Under the pieces are notes generated by a model. It searched no databases and was not told the DNA's origin. It was given only the letters and a program-made list of their open reading frames with translations. Source: Cylindrospermum sp. NIES-4074 (GTDB lineage: Bacteria > Cyanobacteriota > Cyanobacteriia > Cyanobacteriales > Nostocaceae). From it: a stretch of 64,000 nucleotides of DNA. Location: NCBI GenBank assembly GCA_003994795.1, contig AP018269.1:558001-622000 (forward strand), read 5' to 3'. Shown piece by piece: positions 46,294 to 54,942 of this stretch. Both the position numbers and the translations under genes were made by a program. Position 1 is the first letter of the stretch; the number at the start of each line of letters is the position of its first letter.

Positions 46294-47463
46294 ATGGCGC
46301 TATTATCTATTGACGAACTCAAAACTCTAGCAGGAAATCCCCAACCTCCATGCATATCTTTATATATGCCTATGCAAAAAGCTGGGCCAGAGATTCGACA
46401 AAACCCAATTCGGTTTAAAAATTTAATCCGTGAAGCTGAGGAACGTTTGGATGCACTGGAGATGCGCCACACTGAGGTATTAAATTTACTCCAACCAGCC
46501 AAAGAACTTGATACAACTGATTTTTGGGAACACCAAGACTACGGTTTAGTAATTTTTATCTCACCAAATGTATTTCGTTACTATTGTCTACCAATTGAAT
46601 TTCCAGAATTAGTGGTTGTTGGTGAGCAATTCCATCTCAAGCCGCTATTACATCTCATTAACAATGATGGCAGTTTCTACATTTTGGCTTTGAGTCAAAA
46701 GGATGTGCGGTTCTTTCAGGGAACACGCTACAGTCTCAATGAGGTGGAGGTAGAAAATATGCCGAAGAGCTTAGATGAAGTTCTTCAAGAAGATGATATC
46801 CAAAAAGGTGTACAACACCGAATTGCCACAACCAGAGGAGGAACAGCCAATCCTTTTCAACACCCTGGAGAATTTCATGGACAAGGAAGTCCTGATCAAG
46901 ATAAACGCCAGGAAGATATTTTACAATTTTGTCATGCTATTGATGCGGCATTACATGAAAAATTGCGAGAAGAGAAATCCCCTTTGGTGTTAGCAGGAGT
47001 AGAGTATTTATTCCCTATTTACCAAGAGGCAAATAGTTATCCTCATTTGTTAGAAGAAGGGATTACTGGTAGTCCAGAAATGCTTAAGCCAGAAGCATTG
47101 CGTGACGAAACTTGGCAAATTGTCGAACCACTATTTCACGAAGAGGAAGAAGCAGCGATTGCACTTTACCAGCAACTAGCGGGGATGGGTGATAGCAAAG
47201 CTTCTAGTGATATCAAGGATATTGTTTCTGCCGCTTATTATCAAAGGGTTGATTCTCTGTTTGTGCCAGTAGGGCAGCAAATGTGGGGTAAATTTAATGT
47301 AGAAACAATGACTGTAGATTTACATCAGGAAGCAGAGCCGGATGATGAGGATTTGTTAGATTTTGCCGCTATTCATACGCTGTTAAATGGTGGCAGAGTT
47401 TACGCTGTTGAGCCAGAAGAGATGCCAAATGGCGTTACAGCGGCGGCGATTTTCCGATATTGA
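46294..47463 (+). CDS. baeRF-family protein (bacterial archaeo-eukaryotic release-factor-like)
   Basis: 389 residues. ATG 46294 follows GGAG by nine bases; an earlier TTG at 46285 is less likely. The opening LSIDELKTLAG then CISLYMPMQKAGPEIRQNPI and FKNLIREAEERL is typical of bacterial homologues of eRF1/aRF1 (family 3/7). YYCLPIEFPELVVVG and FHLKPLLHLI mark the core, and the C-terminal half resembles the pelota/eRF1 domain 3 (AGVEYLFPIYQEA). These proteins are proposed to act on ribosomes under stress. The GGQ catalytic tripeptide is not seen. There is no operon partner. Confidence 0.8.
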   Translation: MALLSIDELKTLAGNPQPPCISLYMPMQKAGPEIRQNPIRFKNLIREAEERLDALEMRHTEVLNLLQPAKELDTTDFWEHQDYGLVIFISPNVFRYYCLPIEFPELVVVGEQFHLKPLLHLINNDGSFYILALSQKDVRFFQGTRYSLNEVEVENMPKSLDEVLQEDDIQKGVQHRIATTRGGTANPFQHPGEFHGQGSPDQDKRQEDILQFCHAIDAALHEKLREEKSPLVLAGVEYLFPIYQEANSYPHLLEEGITGSPEMLKPEALRDETWQIVEPLFHEEEEAAIALYQQLAGMGDSKASSDIKDIVSAAYYQRVDSLFVPVGQQMWGKFNVETMTVDLHQEAEPDDEDLLDFAAIHTLLNGGRVYAVEPEEMPNGVTAAAIFRY

Positions 47464-47644
47464 TATAAGGTGAGGGCAGAGTTATCTGACCCCTCTGGTG
47501 AACCTCTCCCCAAAGCAGAGAGAGGCTTTGTAAGTTGAGATAGCTATGGTGCATTGCGCTTTTGCGACAACGCACCATACAAAATTAGTTGCTACTTTGT
47601 AGAAAAATGTAACTTTCTGGGCAGTTAAGGGTAAAATAGTATAG

Positions 47645-47869
47645 CAACCTTCTCGGTGGTTAGAGGATGTTTGAAAAGTTTTTGATGATGTATCAAGCAC
47701 CCGCAGATCCCCCTAAATCCCCCTTAAAAAGGGGGACTTTAAGAGTTTCTTGCCCCCCTTTTTAAGGGGGGTTGGGGGGATCTCGATCAATTTTGATACT
47801 TTTCAAACATCCTCTTAGGACGGTGTTGATTCCTCAAAGCCTTGAAGCAACTAGGTTTATACTCAGCAC
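47645..47869 (+). repeat. Dispersed spacer repeat, copy B (interrupted by an element)
   Basis: The same sequence as 23165-23234, but split after GGTGGTTA by the 152-bp element at 47663-47814. It continues after a second TTA as GGACGGTGTTGATTCC. Copy A shows the unfilled site. Confidence 0.85.
47660..47817. mobile_element. MITE with GAGGATGTTTGAAAAG ends and TTA target duplication
   Basis: Element 47663-47814 (152 bp) with a 16-bp perfect terminal inverted repeat GAGGATGTTTGAAAAG, flanked by TTA (47660-47662 and 47815-47817). Excising it and one TTA restores the copy A sequence at 23165 exactly. The interior has a CCCCCTT-AAGGGGG palindrome pair, also seen at 1-77. The 3-bp TNA duplication fits the IS5/IS1031 group as donor, but no transposase is in the window. 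Confidence 0.9.
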
Positions 47870-47883
47870 TCAGCACTCAGCAC
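47863..47883 (+). repeat. Heptamer tandem repeat TCAGCAC, three units
   Basis: Three exact units, the same heptamer as at 23325-23395, immediately after copy B of the dispersed repeat. Confidence 0.8.
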
Positions 47884-47981
47884 TTTGCTATAATTACTAA
47901 TCTATAAAATTCAGAATCACATCACACCGTATATAAATAAGTTGCTTTATATTAATTAAAAACAATAATGAGTTAACGCCA

Positions 47982-48581
47982 ATGGCTTACAGTGACTTTA
48001 CTTTGAGTAAGTTTAAAAAAAGTTTCAATATTCATATTGATGAAGAAAATGATTTATTTGCCAACATTAATCCTATCCAAATCAGTGAACAATTAAAAAG
48101 TTATTTAGAAGAAACTACCGAATTAGCATTAGCAATAAATACGGAAAAAGCGCGTTCAGAAATGATTATTACGCCTATTTTGTTGGAGGTGAGGCGTAAG
48201 GCTAATTATCAGATTAGTTTATTTTCAGGAACTGAGTTGAATGTTGATGCTGAGAAGGGGCTAAATGGTTATTGTGATTTTGTTATCAGTCGCTCTAAGG
48301 AACAGTTAACAATTAATGCCCCTGTAATGATTATTGTGGAAGCGAAAAATGAAAACATTAAAGGTGGTTTAGGACAATGTATGGCGGCAATGTTAGCAGC
48401 ACAGTTATTTAATGAACAGGAAGGTAATGAAATTAAAACTATTTATGGGGCAGTAACAACAGGGGATATTTGGAAATTTTTGAAGTTGGAAGGAACAGAT
48501 ATGTTTATTGATTTGAATAATTATTACATTAAGGAATTAAATAAAATTTTAGGTATTTTGTATCAAGGAATTCAGGGATAA
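47982..48581 (+). CDS. PD-(D/E)XK nuclease-like protein
   Basis: 199 residues. An acidic/basic core pattern suggests the PD-(D/E)XK fold: E in [14 protein letters not shown] in GYCDFVISR and the E-x-K of [10 protein letters not shown], followed by a helix with [10 protein letters not shown]. Similar proteins are common in multicellular cyanobacteria and are usually labelled hypothetical. No methylase or target-recognition gene is beside it, so a restriction role is not shown. Local AT content is higher than that of the neighbours, compatible with mobility. Confidence 0.7.
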   Translation: MAYSDFTLSKFKKSFNIHIDEENDLFANINPIQISEQLKSYLEETTELALAINTEKARSEMIITPILLEVRRKANYQISLFSGTELNVDAEKGLNGYCDFVISRSKEQLTINAPVMIIVEAKNENIKGGLGQCMAAMLAAQLFNEQEGNEIKTIYGAVTTGDIWKFLKLEGTDMFIDLNNYYIKELNKILGILYQGIQG

Positions 48582-48722
48582 AAAGTATTTTCAACTAATA
48601 TTTTGACTGGAAATAATAAAAATACTTTATTTGGTATATTTGAAATCATGGTGCGTTGTCGCGAAGGCGTAACGCACCCTACAATATTGGAGCATTCCTC
48701 AATTTGCACTTCGTGAAGATTA

Positions 48723-48905
48723 GGAACTTGGTAAGCATTCAACCGTCAGCTATCAGCTATCTTCAAGAATTTATGAGCATTCTGACAGAGAGATTAGTAA
48801 TCGCTTTTGGTGTAAGTCTCCCCAACTCAAAACCCTTAAAGTTCAGTCTAAAACACGGTTTTGGCTGAATGCTGACCGCTGATAGCTGAATGCTTACGGA
48901 ACTTG
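48723..48905. mobile_element. GTAARCATTCAGC element, copy 4, with 8-bp target duplication
   Basis: The element runs 48731-48897 (167 bp), flanked by perfect GGAACTTG repeats (48723-48730 and 48898-48905). It is the best preserved copy, with a long terminal inverted repeat GTAAGCATTCAACCGTCAGC and the conserved interior. It fills most of the 48582-48956 spacer. Confidence 0.92.
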
Positions 48906-48956
48906 CTCTTTCTTTGTGAAAGACATTTCTCGATCTCTAGATTATGCGGAAACCCA

Positions 48957-49214
48957 TTAACTCTGATCGTCGGTCGGCTCCAACGCAGTGTTAGACTGCT
49001 GACTGCTACTATTCCTCGCTGCTTCTAGCTTTTGACGAATCGCGGCTTGAACTTTCTCATCAAAATCAGGATCATTCAAACTGGCAATGATTCTGCGCGG
49101 ACGCTGATTCAGTCTGTCTAAATATGCTTGAAAAGCCCCATGATCTCCACGATGTTTGAGAAAATACTGCTTCAATTCAGCATCAGACATGGCATCATAA
49201 TTAATTTGGCTCAT
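48957..49214 (-). CDS. DUF6887 family protein
   Basis: 85 residues from ATG 49214 (MSQINYDAMSDAELKQYFLK). It is small, charged and helical, with YLDRLNQRPRRIIASLNDPDF in the middle and an Asp/Gln-rich tail. The start lies inside the DUF6888 gene (14-bp overlap), so the two are translationally coupled. Such DUF6888-DUF6887 pairs recur in cyanobacteria. The paired, overlapping small-gene layout resembles toxin-antitoxin modules, but no activity is known to me. Confidence 0.8.
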   Translation of the reverse strand: MSQINYDAMSDAELKQYFLKHRGDHGAFQAYLDRLNQRPRRIIASLNDPDFDEKVQAAIRQKLEAARNSSSQQSNTALEPTDDQS

Positions 49215-49398
49215 CAGACAAGTCCCCATCGGGTAAAATCTGAAACTCTAATTCTTCGTCATACCCAGCTAAAATATAAACATTGCGAGTTCGACCATCA
49301 ACGCAGATGAGATGTATCGGCTGAAGCATGAAATATGTCAGCTGATAGCTGACGCGATACAAACTCTCTAGTTGAGCAGCAGTAGGTATTCCGGTCAC
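49201..49398 (-). CDS. DUF6888 family protein
   Basis: 65 residues starting at GTG 49398 (an ATG at 49407 meets a stop at once). The sequence AAQLESLYRVSYQLTYFMLQ followed by PIHLICVDGRTRNVYILAG and an acidic tail matches the small DUF6888 family. It is the first gene of the pair with DUF6887. Function unknown. Confidence 0.8.
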   Translation of the reverse strand: MTGIPTAAQLESLYRVSYQLTYFMLQPIHLICVDGRTRNVYILAGYDEELEFQILPDGDLSDEPN

Positions 49399-49518
49399 TC
49401 ACTCCATGTGTACCTATGTTAACAGCGCTTTCAACTCATGCGCTAGCAGTAGGATTTAGAAACATAGGAAATTTTACTTCATCAGCAAGCGATCGCCTTT
49501 TAAACGCCTTTTTTGAGT

Positions 49519-51894
49519 TCACAACTCGCCCAGTTGCTGCCGTGCTGCTGCTAAAATTAACCGTTGTTCAGCACGAGCGATCGCCTGATAAGTTCGCTCA
49601 AAGGCTTCTGGTTCCACGGAAATAGACGTTATCCCCCATTGCACCAAGCGATCGATAATTTCTGGATAAAGGGCTGGTGCTTGACCACAAATAGAACAGG
49701 GAATCCCTGCTGCTTTGGCTAACTTGATCAATTGGGCGATCGCACCCATTACTGCTGGATGTCGTTCATCAAAGATTTCTGCCAGTTGTCCCTGTTCCCG
49801 ATCTACTCCTAGCAATAGTTGGGTGAGGTCATTTGTGCCAATAGAAATCCCCCCTACGCCCGCTTTAACATAATCTGGCAATAAAAACAACACACTCGGC
49901 ACTTCTGCCATAATCCACAACTGAAACTGCGACACCTGGGTTAATCCGGCTTGCTCAACTTTGCGACGGCAAAATACAAACTCTTCTACAGTCCGCACAA
50001 AAGGTAAAAGCAGGTGAATATTGTTGTAACCAGCTGCCTGAACAACAGCCAAAGCTTGTAATTCCAATTCAAAAACTGCGGGATTTCTTAAATAGCTGTA
50101 TGTTCCCCGTTCACCCAGCATTGATTGTGATGCAGATGGTAAACCACCACTTAATGATGGCAAATCCTGCGATCGCCAATCTAAAGAACGATAAAAAACT
50201 GGTCTTGGTGCAAAAGCACGGGCAAACTGCATAATCTTGTCAGCCCATAGCTCTAACAATTCTGCCCGTCTCCCACCCAAAAGCCAACTATGAGGATGTT
50301 GTCCATCCAGTATATTTAACACCATCAGTTCTGAGCGCAATAAGCCCAACCCATCTACAGGTAAACTTTGTACTTGCTCGATTAAGCTGGGCTGACTCAG
50401 ATTAACCAGCAGTTGGGTGGCAATCATGGGTAAGTGCGGGGTGACAGGAGTATGGAATGATGGAGTAATAGTGTGATGAGAGGAATTTAGTTCTAAATCC
50501 TCTCCTGAAGCAATTCTCCCCTGAACTCCCTCACCTGCCTCATTTTTAATCCGGTAAACTTCTCCTCTCTCACCATCAAGCAGTAGTCGTTCACCAGTTT
50601 GAGTTAGAGTTGTGGCATCTGCCGCACTGACTACAGCGGGGATACCCAATTCTCTAGCCAGAATTGCCGCGTGGCTGGTTAATCCCCCTTGTTCTGTGAT
50701 GATACCCGCAACTTGTTGGAGTAAAGGTAGCCAATCGGGAGTAATCACAGAGGCTATTAAAATCACTCCCTTGGGTAGTTGTTCTGGTTTTGAGAGTGAA
50801 TTGACAATTACATAGGCATTTGCCACCACACGTCCTCCAGATGCCCCTAGTCCCTTCAGGAAGTGCAAACTAGTAATGACAGATTGGGGGGCGCTAACTT
50901 GGGTAAGGTAGAGTTTGGGTACTGTTGTTTTCTGCGCGATCGTCCATTTAATGGTCAAATTTGTACCTAGTTCACTTACTAGTTGATTGCCTAAAGCAAT
51001 TAATTGTTGCAGATATTCTTCTGGTAAAGCGTAATGTTTTTGTTTGGTTTCCTCAAGCAGGTAGGCTAACAGACAATTGCCATCTACTGTTAGCAGTGAC
51101 TTAGGTGCAGGTTCCCAAGAAGCTAGCAACGGGGTATCGTCAACGCGATAAGCCAGCATTTTATTCCCCAATTGTCGTTCTAGAACCACCCCTGTTTCTT
51201 GTTGGATGTAGTAAGCATCTGGTAAGACTTCACCATTGGCGATCGCTATTCCTAATCCCCAAGTGGCTTCAATTTCCCACCCCGATGGGTTAGTGTGGAG
51301 TATGCCGCTAGCGATCGCATTCTCCACCGGTTGCACCAATACAGCTAAATTAATTTTTTGGAGGTTGACTCCTGCCCGTTGCCAATATAGTAAACTTCTG
51401 GCACGAAACAACTGACTCCAAGCACGCTTTAATGCTGATGCGATCGCTTCCTCATCACATGGACAAAACACCGACTCCAGCAGCCCAGATATATTCCCCA
51501 TTCCTTGGGTGGGAGTGGGTACGTTCGGTATCGCTAATGTAGGGCGAAAAATTAAACAACTAGTTTCCCATTCTTGAGCTGCTGTGAAAATTGTTCTCGC
51601 CCACTGTGATGGTAAACTAGCTGTGATGATTTCCTGACGTAAGCGACCAGCTACTTCCTGAAGTTGACGCCAATTAGCTACATCTAGGTGTAACGAAGAA
51701 TGAGGCAAGTCAGCGACTAATGACTCCGAACTATTGAGAGTTTCTAGAAATTGTCGCAAAACTTGCGCCGAAACTACAAAACCAGGTACTACTGGGTAGC
51801 CCCGCTGCATGATCCTACTCAAGTAAAATGCTTTATCACCTACTTTGGCGCGGTCTTGTAGTTTAATTTGGTCAAGCCAGTAGAGTTTGTCCAC
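49519..51894 (-). CDS. PEP-synthase/PPDK-like protein with altered ATP-grasp motif
   Basis: 791 residues, the length of PEP synthase. It has an N-terminal nucleotide-binding domain (about 10-320), a swivelling phosphohistidine domain with the catalytic-His motif GGLTSHAAILARELGIPAVV (about 395-415) and a C-terminal PEP-binding TIM barrel with GVGGISIGTNDLTQLLLG and CSICGQAPAL. The barrel and His domain look functional. In the N-domain the usual RSSA-x-ED ATP-binding motif reads FRPTLAIPNVP (about 118-128), so ATP-dependent PEP synthesis is doubtful. It may be a regulator or use another partner. Alone on its strand, it follows the DUF6888 gene divergently. Confidence 0.8.
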   Translation of the reverse strand: MDKLYWLDQIKLQDRAKVGDKAFYLSRIMQRGYPVVPGFVVSAQVLRQFLETLNSSESLVADLPHSSLHLDVANWRQLQEVAGRLRQEIITASLPSQWARTIFTAAQEWETSCLIFRPTLAIPNVPTPTQGMGNISGLLESVFCPCDEEAIASALKRAWSQLFRARSLLYWQRAGVNLQKINLAVLVQPVENAIASGILHTNPSGWEIEATWGLGIAIANGEVLPDAYYIQQETGVVLERQLGNKMLAYRVDDTPLLASWEPAPKSLLTVDGNCLLAYLLEETKQKHYALPEEYLQQLIALGNQLVSELGTNLTIKWTIAQKTTVPKLYLTQVSAPQSVITSLHFLKGLGASGGRVVANAYVIVNSLSKPEQLPKGVILIASVITPDWLPLLQQVAGIITEQGGLTSHAAILARELGIPAVVSAADATTLTQTGERLLLDGERGEVYRIKNEAGEGVQGRIASGEDLELNSSHHTITPSFHTPVTPHLPMIATQLLVNLSQPSLIEQVQSLPVDGLGLLRSELMVLNILDGQHPHSWLLGGRRAELLELWADKIMQFARAFAPRPVFYRSLDWRSQDLPSLSGGLPSASQSMLGERGTYSYLRNPAVFELELQALAVVQAAGYNNIHLLLPFVRTVEEFVFCRRKVEQAGLTQVSQFQLWIMAEVPSVLFLLPDYVKAGVGGISIGTNDLTQLLLGVDREQGQLAEIFDERHPAVMGAIAQLIKLAKAAGIPCSICGQAPALYPEIIDRLVQWGITSISVEPEAFERTYQAIARAEQRLILAAARQQLGEL

Positions 51895-52151
51895 TCAATT
51901 AGTTAGTTGTCTGTTGTCAGTTGGCGGTATTGTATTTAATTATTGAGTTTATGGTTAAATCTAGCAATTAGAGGTAGAATTTAAGCACTCAATCATTTTC
52001 ACAAATTAAATAACCATTGAATAAAGTGGCAAATCCTCTTGTTTGCCTGAAGCATTAATATTGGTATACTTCCTATATTCTTCAGCAAAATAATGGCTAA
52101 CTGGTCAATAAATCCCCAAAATGGAAGATATTAGACTAGCAACTCAAAAAC

Positions 52152-52262
52152 GTAAGCGTTCAGCCATCACCTATCAGCAATTTTCAAGAATTTATGACCA
52201 TTCTGACAGAGGGATTACTCACTGCTTTTGGTGTAAGTTTCCTCAACACAAAAACCGTTCTA
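52152..52262. mobile_element. GTAARCATTCAGC element, copy 5, right end lost
   Basis: The left end GTAAGCGTTCAGCCATCACC and the interior AAGAATTTATGACCATTCTG ... GGTGTAAGTTTCC match the family. The right terminal repeat is missing, so the copy is truncated and the end given is approximate. It lies in the 51895-52363 spacer, which is otherwise AT-rich and empty. Confidence 0.75.
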
Positions 52263-52363
52263 GTATACCACTATTGATTAGATGTGATTATGTTTGACTA
52301 TATTTTTAGCATTTAAACTCAATACCAATTAATGTATAACTTAAAAATATTTTTAGCAGACCA

Positions 52364-52822
52364 TTGACAAGCACCTACTACATTTCCAGCAATGATTGGC
52401 TGAACATTGGCTTTCGGCTGGGTCTGGCATTACTTTTCGGGGCAATTATCGGTATAGAACGTCAACTCAGGCACAAACCAGCTGGCTTAAGAACTCATAT
52501 GCTGGTGAGTTTAAGTTCAGCGGTGTTTACCCTGATAGCTATACAAACAGGTGGTGTGCAACATACCCCCGATGCACTTAGCCGCGTAATTCAGGGCATT
52601 GCAGCTGGTGTGGGCTTTCTCGGTGCAGGAGAAATTGTCCGCCAATCTTCCCAAGCATCACAGTCGCTAGAAGTTCACGGACTCACGTCAGCAGCAGCTG
52701 TGTGGGTTTCAGCAGCTTTGGGAATTGCCGCAGGATGTGGTCTGTGGCAGTTAGGATTAATTGCTGCTGTACTAACTTTTGTGGTTCTCAACGTTTTTAA
52801 AAGGTTAGAAAAACGTCATTAG
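52364..52822 (+). CDS. MgtC/SapB family membrane protein
   Basis: 152 residues with four to five transmembrane helices. The family motifs are FGAIIGIERQLRHKPAGLRT and VGFLGAGEI, and TSAAAVWVSAALGIAAG follows. The C-terminal cytoplasmic domain of longer MgtC proteins is absent, as in many environmental homologues. The first codon is TTG at 52364; no better start is seen. It is probably involved in Mg2+ limitation or membrane homeostasis. The stop codon lies inside a GTCATTA heptamer repeat (52815-52835). Confidence 0.88.
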   Translation: MTSTYYISSNDWLNIGFRLGLALLFGAIIGIERQLRHKPAGLRTHMLVSLSSAVFTLIAIQTGGVQHTPDALSRVIQGIAAGVGFLGAGEIVRQSSQASQSLEVHGLTSAAAVWVSAALGIAAGCGLWQLGLIAAVLTFVVLNVFKRLEKRH

Positions 52823-52835
52823 TCATTAGTCATTG
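52815..52835 (+). repeat. Heptamer tandem repeat GTCATTA over the mgtC stop
   Basis: Units GTCATTA, GTCATTA, GTCATTG. The TAG stop of the mgtC-like gene (52820-52822) is within the first two units. The following spacer to 53054 is built of TTTTAGATT-type short repeats in both orientations. Confidence 0.7.
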
Positions 52836-53054
52836 GTCGAACAATTTTGGATTTTAGATTTTAGATTGACCTCAGCAATCAAGTCAAATGCTTGTCATTT
52901 AATTTTAGATTTGGGATTTTAGATTGGTTTCACACATAAATTCGGGGATTGTTACCCTTTTTGAATCTTTAATCCAAAATCCAAAATTTAAAATCTAAAA
53001 TTCGATCGTTGGTCATTGGTTAGAGATAACTTTAGTTGAGAAATGACAACTAGA

Positions 53055-53468
53055 CTAATTAAACAATTCCAATACTTTGGTAAAAATCGCTTCTTCTGTT
53101 CTAGTTTGGAGAATTGATTTGACTATTGTGATAAATTCTAAATCAGAGTGTGTGTCATTCTCCATAGTTTTGCTAGCTGCATAAAAACTGACATCATCAA
53201 TATTTAATTCATTAGTATTACCTGTTTGAAATCCAGGTTTCTTACGATTCCAAGAAAGCGATTTACCTCGTAATGTAAATTGAAACCATACTATTTCATC
53301 ATGGTTTAGTTCAAAAAAAATATCAAAATAAGGTTCTGCTCCTTGGAACCAAATTCTGGTAGTACCGACTTTGTTACCATGTTTTAGGATCTTTTGATCA
53401 ATGGCTCGTAATGATGCACCTAGTGATGCAATCTCATTTTTATCCAATAGGTCATGAATTTTAGGCAT
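53055..53468 (-). CDS. Hypothetical protein
   Basis: 137 residues, soluble, mixed alpha/beta. MPKIHDLLDKNEIASLGASL begins with a helix; the middle RIWFQGAEPYFDIFFEL and EIVWFQFTLRGKSLSW are beta-strand-like with many aromatics; the end is helical. No family recognised. The composition is that of a real, moderately AT-rich gene. It precedes recF in opposite gene order by 250 bp of empty AT-rich spacer. Confidence 0.6.
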   Translation of the reverse strand: MPKIHDLLDKNEIASLGASLRAIDQKILKHGNKVGTTRIWFQGAEPYFDIFFELNHDEIVWFQFTLRGKSLSWNRKKPGFQTGNTNELNIDDVSFYAASKTMENDTHSDLEFITIVKSILQTRTEEAIFTKVLELFN

Positions 53469-53722
53469 ATCTGAATTGGCTGTAAAACATTTAATTCCTT
53501 ACAAAAATAATAAGTGACTGTCCATCAAAGCTCAAATACTACCGTAGATTCAACTAGACAATAGCGGCTGTGGAAGTCTTATTTTTTAAGTATTAATTAA
53601 TATTTTATTATAGACAAGCTGAAAAAAATTACGTAAATTTTCGGTTTTAACCAGAAATTACTATAAAATTATCTAAGTATAAATGCTAGGAACTACGTTA
53701 ATTATTAATGTTGTATCTTAAC

Positions 53723-54856
53723 TTAGTAGAGACTAGCGGGAAATGAGATTTCTCCTGATTTCACAAAGAGAATTTGGGACGACTTCAACCATTGAGAGTC
53801 AAAAGAACTCAGGTGAGTGGTGGTAATCAAAGTCTGGAAGCGGTCTTGAATGGCATCAAGCAATTGATTTTGGCGAGATGGGTCTAATTCAGCTAAGACA
53901 TCATCTAGCAATAGCAGAGGTGGTTCTTTAACGACTTCTTCTATTAGTTGTAATTCTGCTAATTTTAAAGCTAGAACCAAGGTTCGTTGCTGACCTTGAG
54001 AACCGTATTGACGCGCGGGTGTCTGGTTAATACTCAATTCTATTTCATCGCGGTGAGGCCCGACAAGGGTAGTTCCCCGGTATAGTTCGGCTAAGGCTCG
54101 CTGTTGAATTTTGGCTAAAAAAGCTGGCTGTACTGCTTCTGGATGGTCTGGCACCACAGGGACATTAGGCGCATATTGGATTTGCAGGTTTTCAGTGCTG
54201 CCACTGATACTAGAGTGCCAAGCGGCGGCGATGGGGGCTAGTCGCTGGATGGCGCGATCGCGTCGTCTAATTACTCTTGTGCCTGTAGTAGCTAATTGTG
54301 CATCCCAAATAGCTAACTGTTCAGTGTGTTGATTAGTGGGTGGGGAGTCTTGACTCTTCTTCAAAAAGGCATTGCGCTGGCGCAACACTTGATGATATTG
54401 CTGCAAAATGTGAGCATAAACCGGTTCAAGCTGAATTAAGAGTGTATCCAGCCAGTTACGGCGACCTTCAGGGCCGCCGCGCACCAAATCTAAATCTAAG
54501 CTGGAAAACTGCACAGCATTGAGGACGCCGAGAAAGTCCATTTGACGACGTACAGACTCGCCATTCAGCGCGACGCTACGGCGGGCATTGCGCCGCAAAG
54601 TTAAGGTCAAGTCAATCTCACCTATTTGCCGCTCTAGGGTGGCATTAATAGTAGCGATATCCTCCCCTTCTTGAACTAAATCGCGATCGCGTGCCATGCG
54701 GTGCGATCGCAATGTTGCCAGCAATTCCACAGCCTCTAACAAGTTAGACTTTCCCTGAGCGTTATTACCCACCAAAATCGTTTTGGCAGCACTAAACTCA
54801 ACCTTTTGGTCTTGGTAATTGCGAAACTGTCGGAGGTGAATGGTTTTGAGGTACAT
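53723..54856 (-). CDS. recF: DNA replication and repair protein RecF
   Basis: An SMC-like ATPase that helps load RecA at gaps. Walker A is [13 protein letters not shown] (about 31-43), the signature region is [17 protein letters not shown] (about 295-311) and Walker B is [16 protein letters not shown] (about 322-337). The opening [14 protein letters not shown] is canonical. The 377-residue length is normal. It is not next to dnaN or gyrB, as is usual in cyanobacteria. Confidence 0.96.
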   Translation of the reverse strand: MYLKTIHLRQFRNYQDQKVEFSAAKTILVGNNAQGKSNLLEAVELLATLRSHRMARDRDLVQEGEDIATINATLERQIGEIDLTLTLRRNARRSVALNGESVRRQMDFLGVLNAVQFSSLDLDLVRGGPEGRRNWLDTLLIQLEPVYAHILQQYHQVLRQRNAFLKKSQDSPPTNQHTEQLAIWDAQLATTGTRVIRRRDRAIQRLAPIAAAWHSSISGSTENLQIQYAPNVPVVPDHPEAVQPAFLAKIQQRALAELYRGTTLVGPHRDEIELSINQTPARQYGSQGQQRTLVLALKLAELQLIEEVVKEPPLLLLDDVLAELDPSRQNQLLDAIQDRFQTLITTTHLSSFDSQWLKSSQILFVKSGEISFPASLY

Positions 54857-54863
54857 AGTGTTA

Positions 54864-54891
54864 GGTAATGGGTAATGGGTAATGGGTAATG
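54864..54891 (+). repeat. Heptamer tandem repeat GGTAATG
   Basis: Four exact units and a degenerate fifth, directly upstream of the recF start and downstream of the ATPase gene. Confidence 0.8.
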
Positions 54892-54942
54892 GGTAAGAGT
54901 TTTCTCAATCCCAGTCCCCAGTTCCTAGTTCCCAGCGCCTGA

